In this document: positions 16,800 through 25,327 of the stretch, piece by piece
How the letters are laid out: each line of letters begins with the position of its first letter
How positions within the stretch are numbered: position 1 is the first letter of the stretch
Assembly (NCBI GenBank): GCA_014799785.1
Contig: JAAVHI010000028.1
Coordinates: 2,656-47,933, forward strand
Reading direction: 5' to 3'
Length of the DNA stretch: 45,278 bases
From: Ruminococcus sp.
GTDB taxonomy: Bacteria > Bacillota > Clostridia > Oscillospirales > Ruminococcaceae
The notes under the pieces: generated by a model
Database searches by the model: none
What the model was told of the DNA's origin: nothing
Seen by the model: the letters and a program-made list of their open reading frames with translations, nothing else
Program-made: the position numbers and the translations under genes

Positions 16800-16982
16800 A
16801 TGTTGGATAACTATAATGAAAATAAATGGGACAAATTTGAGCTTAGCGGAAGAATTTCCGACTACCTTGATTATGTGGGAGTTCCCACGAAAATTTTTTC
16901 AAATATAACTGCGTCGGAAGCTCCGAACCCTGCGGGAGGCGGAACGGACGGCGTTTCGACGGCGGACAAGGCTTCCCACTGA
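16800..16982 (+). CDS. YqzL-like small protein between era and recO
   Basis: A 60-residue protein starting at an ATG with CGGAGG eight to thirteen bases upstream. Its first half (NKWDKFELSGRISDYLDYVG) matches the pattern of YqzL, the small protein between era and recO in Bacillus and Clostridia (a hydrophobic-Trp-x-x-Phe-x-x-(S/T)-G-x-I-x-x-Y-L pattern). The second half is a low-complexity Pro/Gly/Thr tail (ITASEAPNPAGGGTDG) not expected in YqzL. The function of YqzL is unknown. Position and pattern support the call; the sequence is too short for certainty. Confidence 0.65.
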   Translation: MLDNYNENKWDKFELSGRISDYLDYVGVPTKIFSNITASEAPNPAGGGTDGVSTADKASH

Positions 16983-17055
16983 ATTTTTTCGGGACATATC
17001 CCCGCCGACCAAACGACGGGGTCACGCCCCTTATAGTAAAAAGGGGAGAACTCTT

Positions 17056-17832
17056 ATGCTGATAACGGTAATGGGTCTGGTGATAGCCGAACGCGACGTA
17101 GGCGAAAACGACCGCTTTATAGACATTCTGACCGCGGAATACGGCGTTGTGGAGATCAGCGTCAAGGGAGCGCGCAAGCTTACAGGCAAGAGCAACGCCT
17201 GCACACAGCTTTTTTCCTACGCCAAATTCTGTTTCAGCAAGCGTGGAGACAGATACTACCTGAACAGCTGCGAGCCCGTCAGAAGCTTCTACAATCTGCG
17301 TCTGGACATGAAAAAGCTTGCTCTTGCGGGGTACTTTGTTGAAATTTCAAAATACTGCGTGACCATGGGTCAGTCGGCAAAGGATGTTATGAGCCTTTTG
17401 CTGAACACGCTCCATATGCTGTCGGAGGGGCTTCGCAGCGAGGAGTTCCTGAAAAGCGTTTTCGAGATGAGATTCATGTCGGAAATAGGCATGCTGCCGC
17501 AGCTTATCGGCTGCCGCGACTGCTACAGCTACGAAGCGGACGAGATGTTCTTTATGATAGACCGCTCCTGCCTGCTGTGCGGGGAGCATTTTTACGGCAG
17601 GGAATTTGAGGAAAACTACTATCATGTAAGACTGACGAAAACCGTTCTGCACACGCTGAGATTTATTTGTCTTACTGACATGAACAGGCTTTTCAACTTT
17701 AAAATAGGGGAGGAGTCCCAACGGCTGCTTAACGAGGTCACGGAGAAGTATATTTTGGCGCACCTTTCACGCAGCTTCAAGACTCTGGATTTTTACAAAC
17801 AGATGTGTGCGGACGAAACAAACGCACAATGA
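17056..17832 (+). CDS. recO: DNA repair protein RecO
   Basis: Recombination mediator that helps RecA load on gapped DNA with RecF and RecR. It is 258 residues: an N-terminal OB fold (VIAERDVGENDRFIDILTAEYG, VKGARK), a helical middle, and the zinc finger CRDC ... CLLC at about 155 and 174 typical of Gram-positive RecO. The ATG follows a GGGGAG ribosome site. It lies directly after the YqzL-like gene and 15 bases before mutS2. Confidence 0.93.
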   Translation: MLITVMGLVIAERDVGENDRFIDILTAEYGVVEISVKGARKLTGKSNACTQLFSYAKFCFSKRGDRYYLNSCEPVRSFYNLRLDMKKLALAGYFVEISKYCVTMGQSAKDVMSLLLNTLHMLSEGLRSEEFLKSVFEMRFMSEIGMLPQLIGCRDCYSYEADEMFFMIDRSCLLCGEHFYGREFEENYYHVRLTKTVLHTLRFICLTDMNRLFNFKIGEESQRLLNEVTEKYILAHLSRSFKTLDFYKQMCADETNAQ

Positions 17833-17847
17833 CCTTATGGAGGAAAT

Positions 17848-20223
17848 ATGAATAAATACTATAACGCTTTGGAATTACATAAAATACTTGAAATGCTTGC
17901 GGAGCAGGCTTCAAACGAGGAGACCAAAAGAATGGCTCTCGCTCTCGAACCCGATACGGATGTCGATTCGGTCAGACGCGAGGTAAAGAAAACCTCCGAC
18001 GCCTTCGACCTTTCGGCGAAGTACGGCACTCCCGCGTTCTGCAATTTCAAGGACGTGCGCGGCTCCTTGAACCGTGCTAAGTCGGGCGCAAGCCTTACGC
18101 TTCGGGAGCTTCTCAATATAGCGCAAATGCTGTATCAGGTGAGAATGCTGTCGGACTGGTACATCTCATGCGACGGCGAGGAGTCCTCGATAGGATATCT
18201 TTTCGTGTCCCTTTCGCCCAATAAGTACCTTGAAGAAAAAATCAAGAACGCCATTATTTCGGACGAGGAAATTTCCGACATGGCAAGTCCCGCGCTTGCG
18301 GATATCCGCCGCAAGATCGCTCAGGCGGGAGTGAAAATAAGGGCAAACCTCGACAAGCTGGTGAAAAGCTCCGACGTGCAGAAGTCATTGCAGGAAAGCA
18401 TTGTCACTATGCGCGACGGACGGTATGTTCTCCCCGTAAAGGCGGAGCACAAGGGCAGCATTCAGGGACTTGTCCACGCCACGTCTTCAAGCGGCGCGAC
18501 CTATTTTATCGAGCCTATTTCGGTGGTCGAAGCCAACAACGAGATACGTGTGCTGCAAGGTCAGGAGCAGGACGAGATAGAGCGCATTATTGCCGAGCTC
18601 AGCGCGGACTGCGCCAATTTTGCGGAAGCGATAGCGGCGGACTATCTGACCTGCGCGGAGCTTAATCTGTACTTTGCAAAATCCAATCTGGCAACAAAAA
18701 TGCGGGCGAGCGTTCCCGAAATTTCCGACGACGGATGCATTGACCTCAAAAAGGCGAGACACCCTCTTATCGACAAGGACAAGGTAGTTCCTGTCAATAT
18801 AACCATCGGATACGACTACAGCGCGCTGATAGTTACAGGTCCCAACACTGGCGGTAAGACCGTTCTGCTGAAAACCACGGGACTTCTCACTGCAATGACA
18901 ATGTGCGGTCTGCTTATTCCCGCGGGAGACGGCAGCCGAGTTTCGGTTTTCCAAAATATTCTTGTGGACATAGGAGACCGTCAGAGCATTGAAAATAATC
19001 TGTCTACATTTTCGTCACATATAAGCAGTATTGTGGAGATACTTAACGAGGCGGATTCTCATTCGCTCGTCCTTTTCGACGAGCTTGGTTCGGGTACAGA
19101 CCCTGTGGAGGGCGCGGCGTTGGCTGTCGCCATTATCGAGGAGCTTACTGACAGGGGAAGCAGACTTCTTGCCACCACTCACTATCAGGAATTGAAGCTT
19201 TTCGCCATAGAGCGTGAGGGTATCGAAAATGCCTCCTGCGAGTTTGACATGGCGGAAATGCGTCCTACCTACAGGCTTATAATCGGTTCTCCCGGAAAGT
19301 CCAACGCGTTCTCAATATCCTCGAAGTTGGGCATTCCCGACAAGATCATCGACGAGGCGAACAAGCTTGTTTCCACCGAAAATCAGCGGTTTGAGGAAGT
19401 AATTGCAAAGCTTGAAGCAAGCAGGATAGAGCTTGAAAACAAGGAGCGGGAGATCTCACGTCTGAAAGCGGAGCAGGAGCAGAAGCTTGCCGAACTTGAA
19501 AAGGAGCTTGACGACCTTAACAAGCGCAAGGAGGACGAGATCGCAAAGGCACGGGTACAGGCGATGAGGATAGTGGAAAGCTGCCGTATGCAGGCGGATT
19601 CCCTTATCGACGAGCTGAACGAGATCAAGAAGCAGAAGGACAAGGCGGATTTCTCCCAGCTTGCGGTAAATGCGCGGTCGAAGAACAAGTCTGCGCTTAA
19701 TAAAATGTTCGACACGGCAAATCCCGTTATCGCTTCGGAGCAAAAGGAGTACGTCCCGCCCAGACCGTTCAGGCGGGGTGACAACGTGGTCATTGTGGGG
19801 ACAAACAACAAGGGCATTCTTGCGGGAGAACCCGATTCGTCGGGAATGGTTTTCGTCCAGTCGGGAATTATGAAAACCAAGATAAGCGTGAAGAAGCTGC
19901 GTTTAGTTGAACCCGAAAAGGTCACTTATCAGAATAAGAAGATATCCACAAAGGGCGTGCGCGGAAAAATGGAGCGTTCTTCCTCGATGGAGCTTGATAT
20001 ACGCGGATACGCTGTGGACGACGGCGTTCACGAGCTTGATATGTTTATCGACAACGCGGTGCTGTCGGGCGCGGGAATTATTACGGTCATTCACGGAAAG
20101 GGTACGGGCATACTGCGTCAGGGTATCCACAAGCGGCTGAAATCCCACCCGTCGGTGAAAAGCTTCCGCCTTGGTCTTTTCGGCGAGGGCGAGGACGGCG
20201 TTACTATCGTCGAATTAAAATAG
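17848..20223 (+). CDS. mutS2: Endonuclease MutS2 (RqcU-like)
   Basis: A 791-residue MutS2 ATPase. It lacks the mismatch-recognition domain of MutS. Present are the core helices, the ATPase with Walker A GPNTGGKT at about residues 331-338, LFDELGSGTDPVEG (Walker B) and ATTHYQELK, a long coiled coil (about 510-620, Lys/Glu-rich), a KOW-like segment (FRRGDNVVIVG) and the C-terminal Smr domain (SSMELDIRGY, VIHGKGTGILRQGIHKRL). Known roles are suppression of homologous recombination and rescue of collided ribosomes. It is full length, with GGAGG before the ATG. Confidence 0.96.
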   Translation: MNKYYNALELHKILEMLAEQASNEETKRMALALEPDTDVDSVRREVKKTSDAFDLSAKYGTPAFCNFKDVRGSLNRAKSGASLTLRELLNIAQMLYQVRMLSDWYISCDGEESSIGYLFVSLSPNKYLEEKIKNAIISDEEISDMASPALADIRRKIAQAGVKIRANLDKLVKSSDVQKSLQESIVTMRDGRYVLPVKAEHKGSIQGLVHATSSSGATYFIEPISVVEANNEIRVLQGQEQDEIERIIAELSADCANFAEAIAADYLTCAELNLYFAKSNLATKMRASVPEISDDGCIDLKKARHPLIDKDKVVPVNITIGYDYSALIVTGPNTGGKTVLLKTTGLLTAMTMCGLLIPAGDGSRVSVFQNILVDIGDRQSIENNLSTFSSHISSIVEILNEADSHSLVLFDELGSGTDPVEGAALAVAIIEELTDRGSRLLATTHYQELKLFAIEREGIENASCEFDMAEMRPTYRLIIGSPGKSNAFSISSKLGIPDKIIDEANKLVSTENQRFEEVIAKLEASRIELENKEREISRLKAEQEQKLAELEKELDDLNKRKEDEIAKARVQAMRIVESCRMQADSLIDELNEIKKQKDKADFSQLAVNARSKNKSALNKMFDTANPVIASEQKEYVPPRPFRRGDNVVIVGTNNKGILAGEPDSSGMVFVQSGIMKTKISVKKLRLVEPEKVTYQNKKISTKGVRGKMERSSSMELDIRGYAVDDGVHELDMFIDNAVLSGAGIITVIHGKGTGILRQGIHKRLKSHPSVKSFRLGLFGEGEDGVTIVELK

Positions 20224-20236
20224 GACGGAGCTTCTT

Positions 20237-21031
20237 ATGAAGAATGTTTTTCGGAAGAGATCGCTGCTTGCGGCAGTTGCGGCAATATTTTTGCTGGCGG
20301 TAATTTTAAAGGTCTTAATGGACAATGAGCTGTTTATTGCCACAGACCCCGCCGACAGGCGTATAAGCACCGAGCAGCAGTATGAAAATTTTGCGGATAT
20401 GTTTGAACGGAACAGGAGAATGCTTGACAATGTTATGGAGTACGGCGATGAATACTGTTCCGGATATGTGTCCGTAAAAAAGGACGCCGAGCTGCACAAG
20501 CGCATACTTTCAGAGCTTCAGAGGCTTTCGGACGAGATATGCAAGGGCGCGGAGACAGACCGTGAAAAGATTGGGAAGATAGAATACTGGGTCGCCGACA
20601 ATATTTACTATGACCATGCGGCTGCCGAAACCGCTGTAACAGCAGAGGTAATAAGTCTGGAAACGGTTCTGGATACCAAAAAAACTACCTGCGCGGGGTA
20701 CTCCAATATGTTTTCGGCGCTTTGCAATATGCAGGGGATATACTGCGTAAACCTTCGAGGAGGTACATATTCTTACGAGGATACCCCCGAACACCTTATG
20801 GAAGCGCCTATGAACCATGAATGGAACGTGGTGCTGATTGACGGAGAGTGGATATTTATAGATACCACATGGCTGTCGAACAATTCGTACACCGAGGAAT
20901 ACGGCTACGTTTACAGCGATATCATGGATAAGGCGTATTCCTGCATGACGCTTGAATACATGAGCTTTGAGCACAGGATAGACCTTGCGGACTACAGGGA
21001 CTTCAAGTCCTCGGTAAATGTTTTTGAATAG
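20237..21031 (+). CDS. Membrane-anchored transglutaminase-like protein
   Basis: A 264-residue protein with a short basic N-terminus and one hydrophobic segment (residues about 9-28), so it is probably anchored with the rest outside the cell. The transglutaminase-like (cysteine protease fold) domain holds the triad: Cys in TTCAGYSNMFSALC, His in MNHEWNVVLI and Asp in WIFIDTTW. Bacterial members are mostly proteases or peptidoglycan- or protein-modifying enzymes; the substrate cannot be told from sequence. It starts 13 bases after the mutS2 stop with a GGAG site and may be co-transcribed. Confidence 0.85.
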   Translation: MKNVFRKRSLLAAVAAIFLLAVILKVLMDNELFIATDPADRRISTEQQYENFADMFERNRRMLDNVMEYGDEYCSGYVSVKKDAELHKRILSELQRLSDEICKGAETDREKIGKIEYWVADNIYYDHAAAETAVTAEVISLETVLDTKKTTCAGYSNMFSALCNMQGIYCVNLRGGTYSYEDTPEHLMEAPMNHEWNVVLIDGEWIFIDTTWLSNNSYTEEYGYVYSDIMDKAYSCMTLEYMSFEHRIDLADYRDFKSSVNVFE

Positions 21032-21048
21032 GGGAGGAGAATTGGGAA

Positions 21049-21684
21049 ATGGATTTCTCGGCGGCAATTTTTGATCTGGACGGAACACTTATAGACTCAA
21101 ATTCGGTGTGGGAAAAAATTGACAGAATTATACTCCAAAAGCGGGGGATAAGGTGTACGGACGAATTTATCCACAGCCTTACGGCAATGACATATGAGGA
21201 CGCTGCGGAGGAAATGCACAAGCTGGGCGTCAAGGAGACCACGGAGGAGCTTATAAAGGAGTGCAACAGCCTTGCGGTACAGGAGTACCGCCACAACATT
21301 TTTCTCAAGGAGGGCGTGCGCGATTATCTGGACTATCTGAAAAAGCAGGGCATAAAGCTTGCGGTGGCTACGGCTTCGCCGAAAACCTTGTATGAGCCCG
21401 TCCTGCGCAACAATCACATCTATAGCTTTTTCGACGTTTTCTGCACCACCGAAGAGGCGGGCAGAAGCAAGGATTTTCCCGATGTGTACCTGCGCGCGGC
21501 TTCAAAGCTTGGGGTCAGTCCCGCGGAATGTGTGGTTTTCGAGGACGTGCTGAAAGGAATAATCAGCGCCAAAAACGCGGGAATGAAAGCCGTGGGAGTT
21601 TACGACAAGTATTCCGAGGAGGACATTATTACAATAAGGACAGCGGCAGACAGATTTATTTTTAATTTTTTGGAAATGATGTAA
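21049..21684 (+). CDS. HAD-superfamily phosphatase/phosphoglucomutase-like
   Basis: A 211-residue HAD hydrolase of subfamily I (beta-phosphoglucomutase/GS1-like). Motif I is FDLDGTLIDS (nucleophile Asp and acid/base Asp), motif II VATASPK, motif III the Lys of RSKDFPDVYL, motif IV VFEDVLKGIISAKNAG. A helical cap follows motif I. It probably dephosphorylates or isomerises a small sugar phosphate or nucleotide; the exact substrate is unclear. A GGGGAGGAG ribosome site lies before the ATG, 17 bases after the transglutaminase gene. Confidence 0.88.
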   Translation: MDFSAAIFDLDGTLIDSNSVWEKIDRIILQKRGIRCTDEFIHSLTAMTYEDAAEEMHKLGVKETTEELIKECNSLAVQEYRHNIFLKEGVRDYLDYLKKQGIKLAVATASPKTLYEPVLRNNHIYSFFDVFCTTEEAGRSKDFPDVYLRAASKLGVSPAECVVFEDVLKGIISAKNAGMKAVGVYDKYSEEDIITIRTAADRFIFNFLEMM

Positions 21685-21703
21685 TTATTTTTTACAAAAA
21701 CTG

Positions 21704-21732
21704 TTGAAAAATCCGAAAAAATATTGTATAAT
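21704..21732 (+). promoter_or_regulatory. Sigma-A promoter of the EAL-HDOD gene
   Basis: TTGAAA (21704-21709) and TATAAT (21727-21732), spacer 17 bp, 23 bp before the ATG. Confidence 0.8.
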
Positions 21733-21755
21733 AAGTATGATAGGAGGGATTCTGT

Positions 21756-22991
21756 ATGGATTCTTATATTGTTAGACAGGCGCTTGTGACCGAAAAGCAG
21801 GAAAGCTTCGGATATGAAATCCTTTATACGGATAACAGCTTCCGCGCGGAGCATACCGACGACGCTTCAGCCGCAAACGCGATAGAAAATTTCCTTTCGT
21901 CGATGGACAGCGAAAAGTTTCTCGACGGAAAGATTGCGTTTCTTACCTTTACGCCCAATCTTCTGGAAAAGGGAATACCCAAAATGTTCAAGACCAATAA
22001 GCTGGTCATTCAGATCGAGGACTCGCTTATCACCAATCCTCTTTCCCAGAACCTTATCACAAAGTATAAGCACAGCGGCTATAAGGTAGCGGTGGTGGAC
22101 TTTGAGTTTGCTCCCAGATTTTTCGGTATTCTGGACATTGTTGATTACATCAAGGTCAATTTTGCCGCAGACCCTTCGTCTGTGGAAAATATTGTTAAAA
22201 TAGGAAAATCCTTCGGCAAAAAGGTTATCGCCTATAATGTGGAAGATCAGGATTCTTATGACAGAGCCAAGGAACTGGGCTGTACATATTTTCAGGGTAC
22301 TTTTGTGTCCGAGAAAATGCCGACTACCGTTAAAAAGGTCAACTATCTGCAAAGCAACTTCTTCCTGCTCATGGTCGCAGTTACAAAGGACGAACCGGAT
22401 ATCGACGAGATCGAAAACATTATTTCAAGGGACGTTTCCCTTACCTTCTCGCTGCTGAGGCTTGTCAACTCGGCGTACTTTGCTCTCAGGAACAAAGCGC
22501 GTTCAGTTAAGCAGGCGCTGGTGATCCTCGGTCTGGGACAGCTCAAGCAGTGGATATATCTGCTCAGCTTCAAACAGGACGACGGTTCTATGCCGGACGA
22601 GCTGATAAAGATATCTTTCCTGCGGGCGACCTTTGCAAGCGAGCTTGTGGAATATGCGCAGGATATGACTATTTCCCGCTCTGAGGCGTATCTGCTGGGA
22701 ATGTTCTCCACCCTCGGAAAGCTTATGGGCGTTCCGCTGGAGAGCGCTCTTGAACAGCTTCCCATAAGCGACGACATCAAGCTTGCGCTTCTGGAAAAAG
22801 AGGGCAGAACAGGTTCGCTCTATAAGCTTATCCTCTCTTATGAAAAGGCGGACTGGAAAACTATGTCCTCATGCGCCGCTGAGCTTGGCATACCTCAGTC
22901 AATGATCGCGCAGAAATACTTCGAGTGCGTGGAGAGCGTAAACAACATCTGGAACGGTCTTACCAAGGTGGATAACGAGGGTACCGAATAA
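21756..22991 (+). CDS. EAL-HDOD (YuxH-type) signalling protein
   Basis: A 411-residue cytoplasmic signalling protein. Residues 1-190 have an EAL fold that keeps the YEILYTD start in place of an EAL/ELL signature and lacks the usual NxxR, DDFG and downstream catalytic Glu/Lys set. It is therefore expected to bind rather than hydrolyse, or to be a structural relic. Residues about 195-400 form an HDOD domain (SRDVSLTFSLLRLVNSAYFALRN, AYLLGMFSTLGKLMG). Such proteins are linked to c-di-GMP or motility control, but their mechanism is poorly known. It is monocistronic, with an AGGAGGG ribosome site. Confidence 0.88.
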   Translation: MDSYIVRQALVTEKQESFGYEILYTDNSFRAEHTDDASAANAIENFLSSMDSEKFLDGKIAFLTFTPNLLEKGIPKMFKTNKLVIQIEDSLITNPLSQNLITKYKHSGYKVAVVDFEFAPRFFGILDIVDYIKVNFAADPSSVENIVKIGKSFGKKVIAYNVEDQDSYDRAKELGCTYFQGTFVSEKMPTTVKKVNYLQSNFFLLMVAVTKDEPDIDEIENIISRDVSLTFSLLRLVNSAYFALRNKARSVKQALVILGLGQLKQWIYLLSFKQDDGSMPDELIKISFLRATFASELVEYAQDMTISRSEAYLLGMFSTLGKLMGVPLESALEQLPISDDIKLALLEKEGRTGSLYKLILSYEKADWKTMSSCAAELGIPQSMIAQKYFECVESVNNIWNGLTKVDNEGTE

Positions 22992-23015
22992 TTTCGGAAA
23001 ATTTTGAAAAAATGC

Positions 23016-23044
23016 TTGACAAGCCGGCTTGCCTGTGGTATAAT
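23016..23044 (+). promoter_or_regulatory. Sigma-A promoter of rplU-rpmA
   Basis: TTGACA (23016-23021) and TATAAT (23039-23044), perfect hexamers with a 17-bp spacer. It leaves a long leader of about 105 nt before rplU. Confidence 0.88.
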
Positions 23045-23049
23045 AATTA

Positions 23050-23156
23050 AGCCGCGTGTTCCGGGCTCTTAAAGTTACCGTTCGGCAATGCAGTTTGCTG
23101 CCGTTTGTGTACGCCCCGTTTACAGCGAGTTTTATTGAAAAGGCAGGTGCCGCAAA
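23050..23156 (+). promoter_or_regulatory. Structured 5' leader of rplU (possible L21 leader)
   Basis: The untranslated region before rplU is long for this genome and contains GC-rich short inverted repeats (for example GGCA at 23085 and TGCC at 23101, with further pairing inside). Firmicute rplU operons often carry an L21 autoregulatory leader. I cannot confirm the consensus by eye, so this is position-based. Confidence 0.35.
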
Positions 23157-23471
23157 ATGTACGCAGTTATCGAAACCGGAGGAAAGCAGTATCAGGTTAA
23201 GGAGGGCGACGAGATCTTTATCGAAAAGCTCGACGTTAACGCTGACGATACCGTTACTTTCGACAAGATCATTGCTGTCGGAAAGGACAGCGGTCTTGAG
23301 GTAGGCGCTCCCTATGTGAGCGGAGCTACTGTTGAAGCTAAGGTAATCAAAAACGGTAAGGCTAAGAAGATCACCGTTTTCACCTACAAGCCCAAGAAGG
23401 GTTCTTCCCACAGAAAACAGGGTCACAGACAGCCTTATACAAAGGTTCGTATCGACGCTGTAAAGGCGTAA
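23157..23471 (+). CDS. rplU: 50S ribosomal protein L21
   Basis: A 104-residue bL21, which binds 23S rRNA. It shows the family start [18 protein letters not shown], the middle [14 protein letters not shown] and the end [21 protein letters not shown]. Normally the next gene is ysxB/prp and then rpmA; here rpmA follows after 39 bases with no gene between. Confidence 0.97.
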   Translation: MYAVIETGGKQYQVKEGDEIFIEKLDVNADDTVTFDKIIAVGKDSGLEVGAPYVSGATVEAKVIKNGKAKKITVFTYKPKKGSSHRKQGHRQPYTKVRIDAVKA

Positions 23472-23510
23472 TAAGTCTAAGTAATTTCAGTTACCGGAGG
23501 TGTATTCAGT

Positions 23511-23765
23511 ATGGCACATAAAAAGGGTATGGGTTCTACCAAAAACGGCAGAGACTCAGAATCGAAACGTCTCGGCGTTAAGAGAGCCGACGGTCAGCAC
23601 GTTCTCGCGGGCAATATTCTTGTTCGTCAGAGAGGTACTCACATTCACCCGGGTGAGGGTGTAGGCAGAGGTTCGGACGATACACTTTTTGCTACAGTAA
23701 GCGGAAAGGTAAAGTTTGAGCGTGTTGGACGCGACCGCAAAAAGGTAAGCGTATACGCAGAATAA
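23511..23765 (+). CDS. rpmA: 50S ribosomal protein L27
   Basis: An 84-residue bL27 near the peptidyl-transferase centre. It begins [19 protein letters not shown] and so lacks the N-terminal extension (MLRLDLQFFA-type) that most Firmicutes remove with the protease Prp. This agrees with the missing prp gene between rplU and rpmA. An ACCGGAGGTG ribosome site precedes the ATG. Confidence 0.97.
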   Translation: MAHKKGMGSTKNGRDSESKRLGVKRADGQHVLAGNILVRQRGTHIHPGEGVGRGSDDTLFATVSGKVKFERVGRDRKKVSVYAE

Positions 23766-23771
23766 TTACAG

Positions 23772-23810
23772 ACTGCCGCGGAGAAAGCGATTTCTTCGGG
23801 GCAGTTTTTT
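23772..23810 (+). terminator. Terminator of rplU-rpmA
   Basis: ACTGCC with GGCAGT, extended inward by GAGAAA/TTTCTT around a GCGA loop, followed by TTTTTT. Confidence 0.88.
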
Positions 23811-23835
23811 ATAGTAACGCAGTGAGCGGACAGAT

Positions 23836-23872
23836 AAAAAGCTTCGGAAAAGCGATATTTCCGAAGCTTTTT
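23836..23872. terminator. Bidirectional terminator between rpmA and aroB
   Basis: Perfect 15-bp arms (AAAAAGCTTCGGAAA with TTTCCGAAGCTTTTT) and a 7-nt loop, lying just past the aroB stop. It mainly serves the minus-strand azlCD-aroB transcript. Confidence 0.9.
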
Positions 23873-23876
23873 GTAT

Positions 23877-24989
23877 TTACATTTCGTATATGATCTCTCT
23901 TGCGGTGCTTTCGTCGATCTTTACGGCAAAAACGCCGCTTTCAAATTCCACAACGCCGCCGATACCTTTCTGTATAACAAACCGAAGCTGACCGTTTCTG
24001 ACCTTTTTATCGGTGTAAAGCTTTTTCACCAGTTCCTCCCTGTCAATGTAGTCGGGAATATCGGTGGGCAGATTAGCTTTTTTCAGCAGCCGTATCACGT
24101 CGTCCCGCTGAGCTTCGGTCATGTAGCCAAGCTTGTGGGACAGCCTTGCCTGCGCCGCAAGCCCGATGGATACCGCCTCGCCGTGAAGAAGCTTGTAGCC
24201 GCTTACGGTCTCGATCGCACGTCCGACGGTGTGTCCCAGATTGAGTATCTCACGCAGACCGCTTTCACGCTCGTCTTTCATTACGACCTCATATTTTATC
24301 CTGCAATTTTCGTTTGAGATATGCTCGCAGGCGGTCTTGTCAATATTGAGAATCTCGTCCATGTGCGCGTCCAGATAGTCAAACAGGTCTTTGCTTGCCA
24401 TGCAGGCGTGCTTTATGGTTTCCGCCAGACCGCTGGACACCTGTCTTGCAGGAAGAGTTTTCCATGCGGCAATGTCCAGATACACCTTTTCAGGCTGGTT
24501 GAACAAGCCAATCAGATTGGTTGCAAGGGGAGTGTCCACAGCGGTCTTTCCGCCGACGGCAGCGTCAGCCGCGGCAAGAACGGTTGTCGCATAGTTGATG
24601 AACGGAACGCCCCTGCCGAACGTGCCCGCGGTAAATCCTGCCAGATCGGTAACAACTCCTCCGCCGACAGCTATTATGCAGCAGTCGCGGCGGTATCCCT
24701 TTTCAAGCATAGCGTCCTCGATAAGCTCTTTGGTTGCTCTTGTCTTGCTTGTTTCGCCCGCCTCGAATACGAACAGGTCGGCGTGGTATCCCGCTTCTTT
24801 CAGCTTGTTCAAAATATCGGCGGCGTAAAGGTCTTTTACAATGCTGTCGGTAACAACGGCGAATTTGGTGATATTTCCCACCAAGCCGTTTTTTATGTCG
24901 GATATCAGCTTGTCCGTCAAGCCGAAGCCTGTTTCTATCTCGTAGCTGTCGTCAACGACTTTTTTCAGTTCAACGTTAAAGGTACTCAT
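23877..24989 (-). CDS. aroB: 3-dehydroquinate synthase
   Basis: The second step of the shikimate pathway: DAHP to 3-dehydroquinate, with NAD and a divalent metal. It is 370 residues. Signatures are VFEAGETSKT, AVGGGVVTDLAGFTAGTFGRG (NAD site), TTVLAAADAAVGGKTAVD, SGLAETIKHA, LNLGHTVGRAIE and HGEAVSIGL, with the metal-binding Glu and two His. It lies 23 bases after azlD with an AAGGAG site and is probably the last gene of an azlC-azlD-aroB transcript, an unusual grouping of amino-acid export with aromatic synthesis. Confidence 0.96.
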   Translation of the reverse strand: MSTFNVELKKVVDDSYEIETGFGLTDKLISDIKNGLVGNITKFAVVTDSIVKDLYAADILNKLKEAGYHADLFVFEAGETSKTRATKELIEDAMLEKGYRRDCCIIAVGGGVVTDLAGFTAGTFGRGVPFINYATTVLAAADAAVGGKTAVDTPLATNLIGLFNQPEKVYLDIAAWKTLPARQVSSGLAETIKHACMASKDLFDYLDAHMDEILNIDKTACEHISNENCRIKYEVVMKDERESGLREILNLGHTVGRAIETVSGYKLLHGEAVSIGLAAQARLSHKLGYMTEAQRDDVIRLLKKANLPTDIPDYIDREELVKKLYTDKKVRNGQLRFVIQKGIGGVVEFESGVFAVKIDESTAREIIYEM

Positions 24990-25012
24990 AATTTACTCCT
25001 TTCGGTATTGTA

Positions 25013-25327
25013 TCACGCAGGTATGACAAGGTACAGAACGAAATCTACGGCGATAGCGGCAAGAACGCATACTATAAGCGGAGCTTTTTTCCATGCGAGA
25101 ACGCCCGCGGCAATTCCTCCCGCAATGCCTATGTAGGCTCTTTCGGAGTCCACGGTGAATACTCCGGGGACTATCAGCGCGGCCATAGCAGTGTAGGGAA
25201 TAAGCTTCAGGAACTTTTCAAATTTCGGACCGAACTTCATCTTGTCGATAAGCACGGCGGGGATTGCTCTCGGAATGTATGTCACCGCCGCCATGCCGAG
25301 TATCAGAAAAATAATTTCAGCGCTCAT
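25013..25327 (-). CDS. azlD: AzlD-like branched-chain amino-acid transport subunit
   Basis: A 104-residue membrane protein with four hydrophobic segments. It shows the AzlD pattern AAVTYIPRAIPAVL and FLKLIPYTAMAALIVPG. AzlC and AzlD together form a branched-chain amino-acid exporter. The ATG at 25327 is preferred because AAGGAGG lies nine bases upstream; the open frame starts ten codons earlier. It overlaps the end of azlC by 11 bases. Confidence 0.9.
   Translation of the reverse strand: MSAEIIFLILGMAAVTYIPRAIPAVLIDKMKFGPKFEKFLKLIPYTAMAALIVPGVFTVDSERAYIGIAGGIAAGVLAWKKAPLIVCVLAAIAVDFVLYLVIPA

Noticed and set aside
24321..25136. 271-residue + strand frame opposite aroB and azlD
   Set aside because: Shadow of two well-supported genes; no recognisable sequence.
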